A stretch of 64,000 nucleotides of DNA. It comes from Mangifera indica. Taxonomy: Eukaryota; Streptophyta; Magnoliopsida; Sapindales; Anacardiaceae. Each line of letters opens with the position of its first letter. Positions within the stretch are counted from its first letter, which is position 1. Location of the stretch: NCBI RefSeq assembly GCF_011075055.1, contig NC_058154.1, positions 6,802,620-6,866,619 on the forward strand, given 5' to 3'. The position numbers were made by a program, and so were the translations under genes. Under the pieces are notes generated by a model. The model had not been told where the DNA came from, did no database searches, and worked only from the letters and a program-made list of their open reading frames with translations. Below, in pieces: positions 62,409 through 64,000 of the stretch.

Positions 62409-63496
62409 CTACAATGAAAAATGTTTGGGAAAAATTAAACATTTATAAGAAAAAATCCATAATAAGCATTTATTGATATATATGCCACCTACAATTTCCC
62501 AAAATGTCTCAGTCTTCTCATAACATGTCATTTAAAACCATTTTAGAATGTTTAATAACAAAATACCTCAGATTTTTTCAACATTCCAATTAAGCCCCTA
62601 TAATTATCTAACAATTCATATAACACCCTCACAGTTATCTTATATGGAAATATATCTATCTACTCATAACATATTATTTAAGACCGGTTTATAATGTTTA
62701 ATATAAAAAAAACCCCATATTTTTCTTATATTTTATTAACCCTCTATAATTATCTAACATTTCATTTAACACTCTTGTATGTTGTCTTATATCAAAATAC
62801 ATCTATCTATTCCTAACATTTCATTTAAAACATTCCCACAATGTTTAATATCGAAACACCCTTTATATTTTTCTGATATTTTTGTACCCCCTATAATTAT
62901 GCGACATTTTCTATAACACCCTTACATATTATTTTCTATGGAAATGCATCTATCAACTCTCAACATATTATTTAAAACCATCTTACAATGTTTAACATAA
63001 AAAATCCCTTATATTTTTCTAAAATTTTATTTAACCCCTATAATTATCTAATATTTCATTTAACACCTTTGTATGTTGTCTTGTATCAAAATGCATTTAT
63101 TTATTTCTAACATTCTATTTAAAACGTTCATACAATGTTTAATATCAAAATACCCCTATATTTTTCGAACATTTCATTTACTTCTATAATTATTTAACAT
63201 TTTATTTAACACCCTTGTATGTTGTCTTGTTTCAAAATGCATCTATCTATTATTAACATGTTATTTAAATCTTTCTTATATTGTGTATTATCAAAATGAC
63301 CCATACATTTTTCTAACATTTCATTTAACCTCTAAATTATTATCAACTATCCAAATGCCCCCTTTACATGACACATGCACTACATTTAACAAATAAAATT
63401 AAATTTTGAGTTAAGATTCATATAAATACCTTGTTCTTATGAATTGGCTTTTTTCGATTCGAATTTAAAAATACAACTTCTTTCTTTTGAACAAAC
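62409..63496 (-). other. Probable 5'-leader intron of MURA containing the 147-bp array
   Basis: On the minus strand a donor CTGCAG|GTTTGT lies at 63496 and an acceptor TTCATTGTAG at 62409, directly before the first coding exon. The 1.09 kb between them is mostly the tandem array. No ATG occurs between the TATA-like box at 63581 and the donor, so the first exon would be untranslated. This is predicted from splice signals only. Confidence 0.5.
62510..63360 (-). repeat. 147-bp tandem array, about six monomers
   Basis: The landmark GTTGTCTTRTATCAAAATGC or its variants occurs near 62634, 62781, 62928, 63075 and 63221. Monomers share CTATAATTATCTAACATTTC, ATTTAACACCCTTGTATG and ACAATGTTTAATATCAAAA. 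The sequence is unrelated to the 119-bp family at the other end of the element. Confidence 0.9.
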
Positions 63497-63580
63497 CTGC
63501 AGTAATTGATTCTGAGTAAAAATGAGAGTGAAAGTAAGTGTTTGAGTGATATGAGAAGTGTATGTAATGAGACTAAAAGA

Positions 63581-63590
63581 GTTTATATAG
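63581..63590 (-). promoter_or_regulatory. TATA-like box, probable MURA promoter
   Basis: The minus strand reads CTATATAAAC. Downstream on that strand follows a leader rich in CACTCAAAC/CACTTACTTTC-type sequence without ATG, and then a consensus splice donor. The distance to the first coding exon is about 1.17 kb, through the array. Confidence 0.5.
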
Positions 63591-63600
63591 ATGTCGTGAA

Positions 63601-64000
63601 GGGTATTTTTGATATTTTAAAAAATATTTATGGCATTTTTGCTTAGGAATAAGGAAAATGAGTATTTTTGCTTAATAAAAGGGTAAAATGGGTATTTAAT
63701 TTACTTTCACTTTCTAAATAATTCTTAACCATAATTCACAGAGTTTAAAATCACTAACCCAAGGTGATTCACTCTGTGCACTTAACACCCAAATAACTCA
63801 AGTCATAACAAAGAACCCCTTATGTGCATGACCACAGGTTTCTTAATGTACTTGCAATGAATAATATTTGTGACTAATTCACAATTAACCATTTAATTAT
63901 TTATGAACCATGAGTGGTCTCGAGCAAGATATCATGCCCACCTAAGATACCAAGAATCAACATTAATTAATGTAACCTAACAATGATATTGTTTCTATGT
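63601..64000. other. Non-coding flank to the window end
   Basis: Contains two near repeats of GAGTATTTTTGCTTAA / GGCATTTTTGCTTAGG (63630-63680), similar in wording to GGGCATTTTTGCTTAAACC at 2397, and otherwise AT-rich DNA. The outer end of the Mutator-like element probably lies here, but no terminal motif could be fixed. Confidence 0.4.

Larger units (their letters stand above)
54720..63600. mobile_element. Mutator-like element carrying an Ulp1-type protease gene and MURA; limits approximate
   Basis: Two convergent pseudogenes (protease on plus, transposase on minus, about 0.6 kb between their stops) lie between two different tandem arrays. The left array is the 119-bp family (54.7-55.64 kb), the right one a 147-bp family (62.5-63.36 kb). 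I could not find long terminal inverted repeats or a 9-bp target duplication. Ulp1-bearing MULEs without terminal inverted repeats are known in plants (the Kaonashi type); placing this one there is inference from gene content. The presence of the left-end satellite at 1-1250 indicates a second copy in the neighbourhood. Confidence 0.75.

Noticed and set aside
1..64000. tRNA, rRNA or organelle-derived genes
   Set aside because: No cloverleaf-like sequence with conserved arms and no rRNA blocks were noticed; a dedicated tRNA scan would be needed to exclude short ones.

Overview
The window looks like nuclear DNA of a eudicot plant. It is AT-rich, has one intron-containing plant-specific gene, and is otherwise filled with old, nested LTR retrotransposons and a Mutator-like DNA transposon. 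The genus cannot be fixed from sequence alone. The LTRs carry degenerate palindromes of the type ACACGRCCGTGT, which fit a rosid but do not prove it.

Layout. (1) 1-1250 is an array of about 119-bp tandem repeats plus its flank; the same family returns in opposite orientation at 54.7-55.65 kb, where it borders an Ulp1-carrying Mutator-like element (MULE). (2) 1300-2400 is a head-to-tail duplicated module of about 0.55 kb, rich in CCGTGGGA and carrying perfect 12-bp palindromes. (3) 2797-5742 is the only apparently intact gene, three exons encoding a TRM27/TRM28-like (TON1-recruiting-motif) protein. (4) 8040-17933 is a nearly complete but decayed Ty3/gypsy chromovirus on the minus strand; its 5' LTR holds an 833-bp fold-back element. 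(5) 17934-24118 contains a partial copy of the TRM gene's 3' end (20361-22083) and probable LINE debris. (6) 24119-36960 is a mosaic of a minus-strand chromovirus, a plus-strand LTR/RT fragment and further LTRs. (7) 36961-52532 is a 5'-truncated plus-strand chromovirus split inside its integrase by a complete minus-strand chromovirus at 39945-49266; the 5-bp target duplication ATTTT is visible on both sides. (8) 54.7-63.6 kb is a MULE with two convergent pseudogenes, an Ulp1-type cysteine protease (plus) and a MURA transposase (minus), each with its own tandem array on the outer side.

Functionally only the TRM-like gene looks alive. All transposon proteins are broken, mostly by changes that read as G-to-A in the coding strand (Trp codons to TAG/TGA, catalytic Asp to Asn, catalytic Cys to Tyr). 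That fits long-term decay of methylated cytosines. The most distinctive feature is the MULE architecture: different subterminal satellites at the two ends, one of which seems to lie inside a 5'-leader intron of the transposase, and a second copy of the other satellite at the window's left edge.
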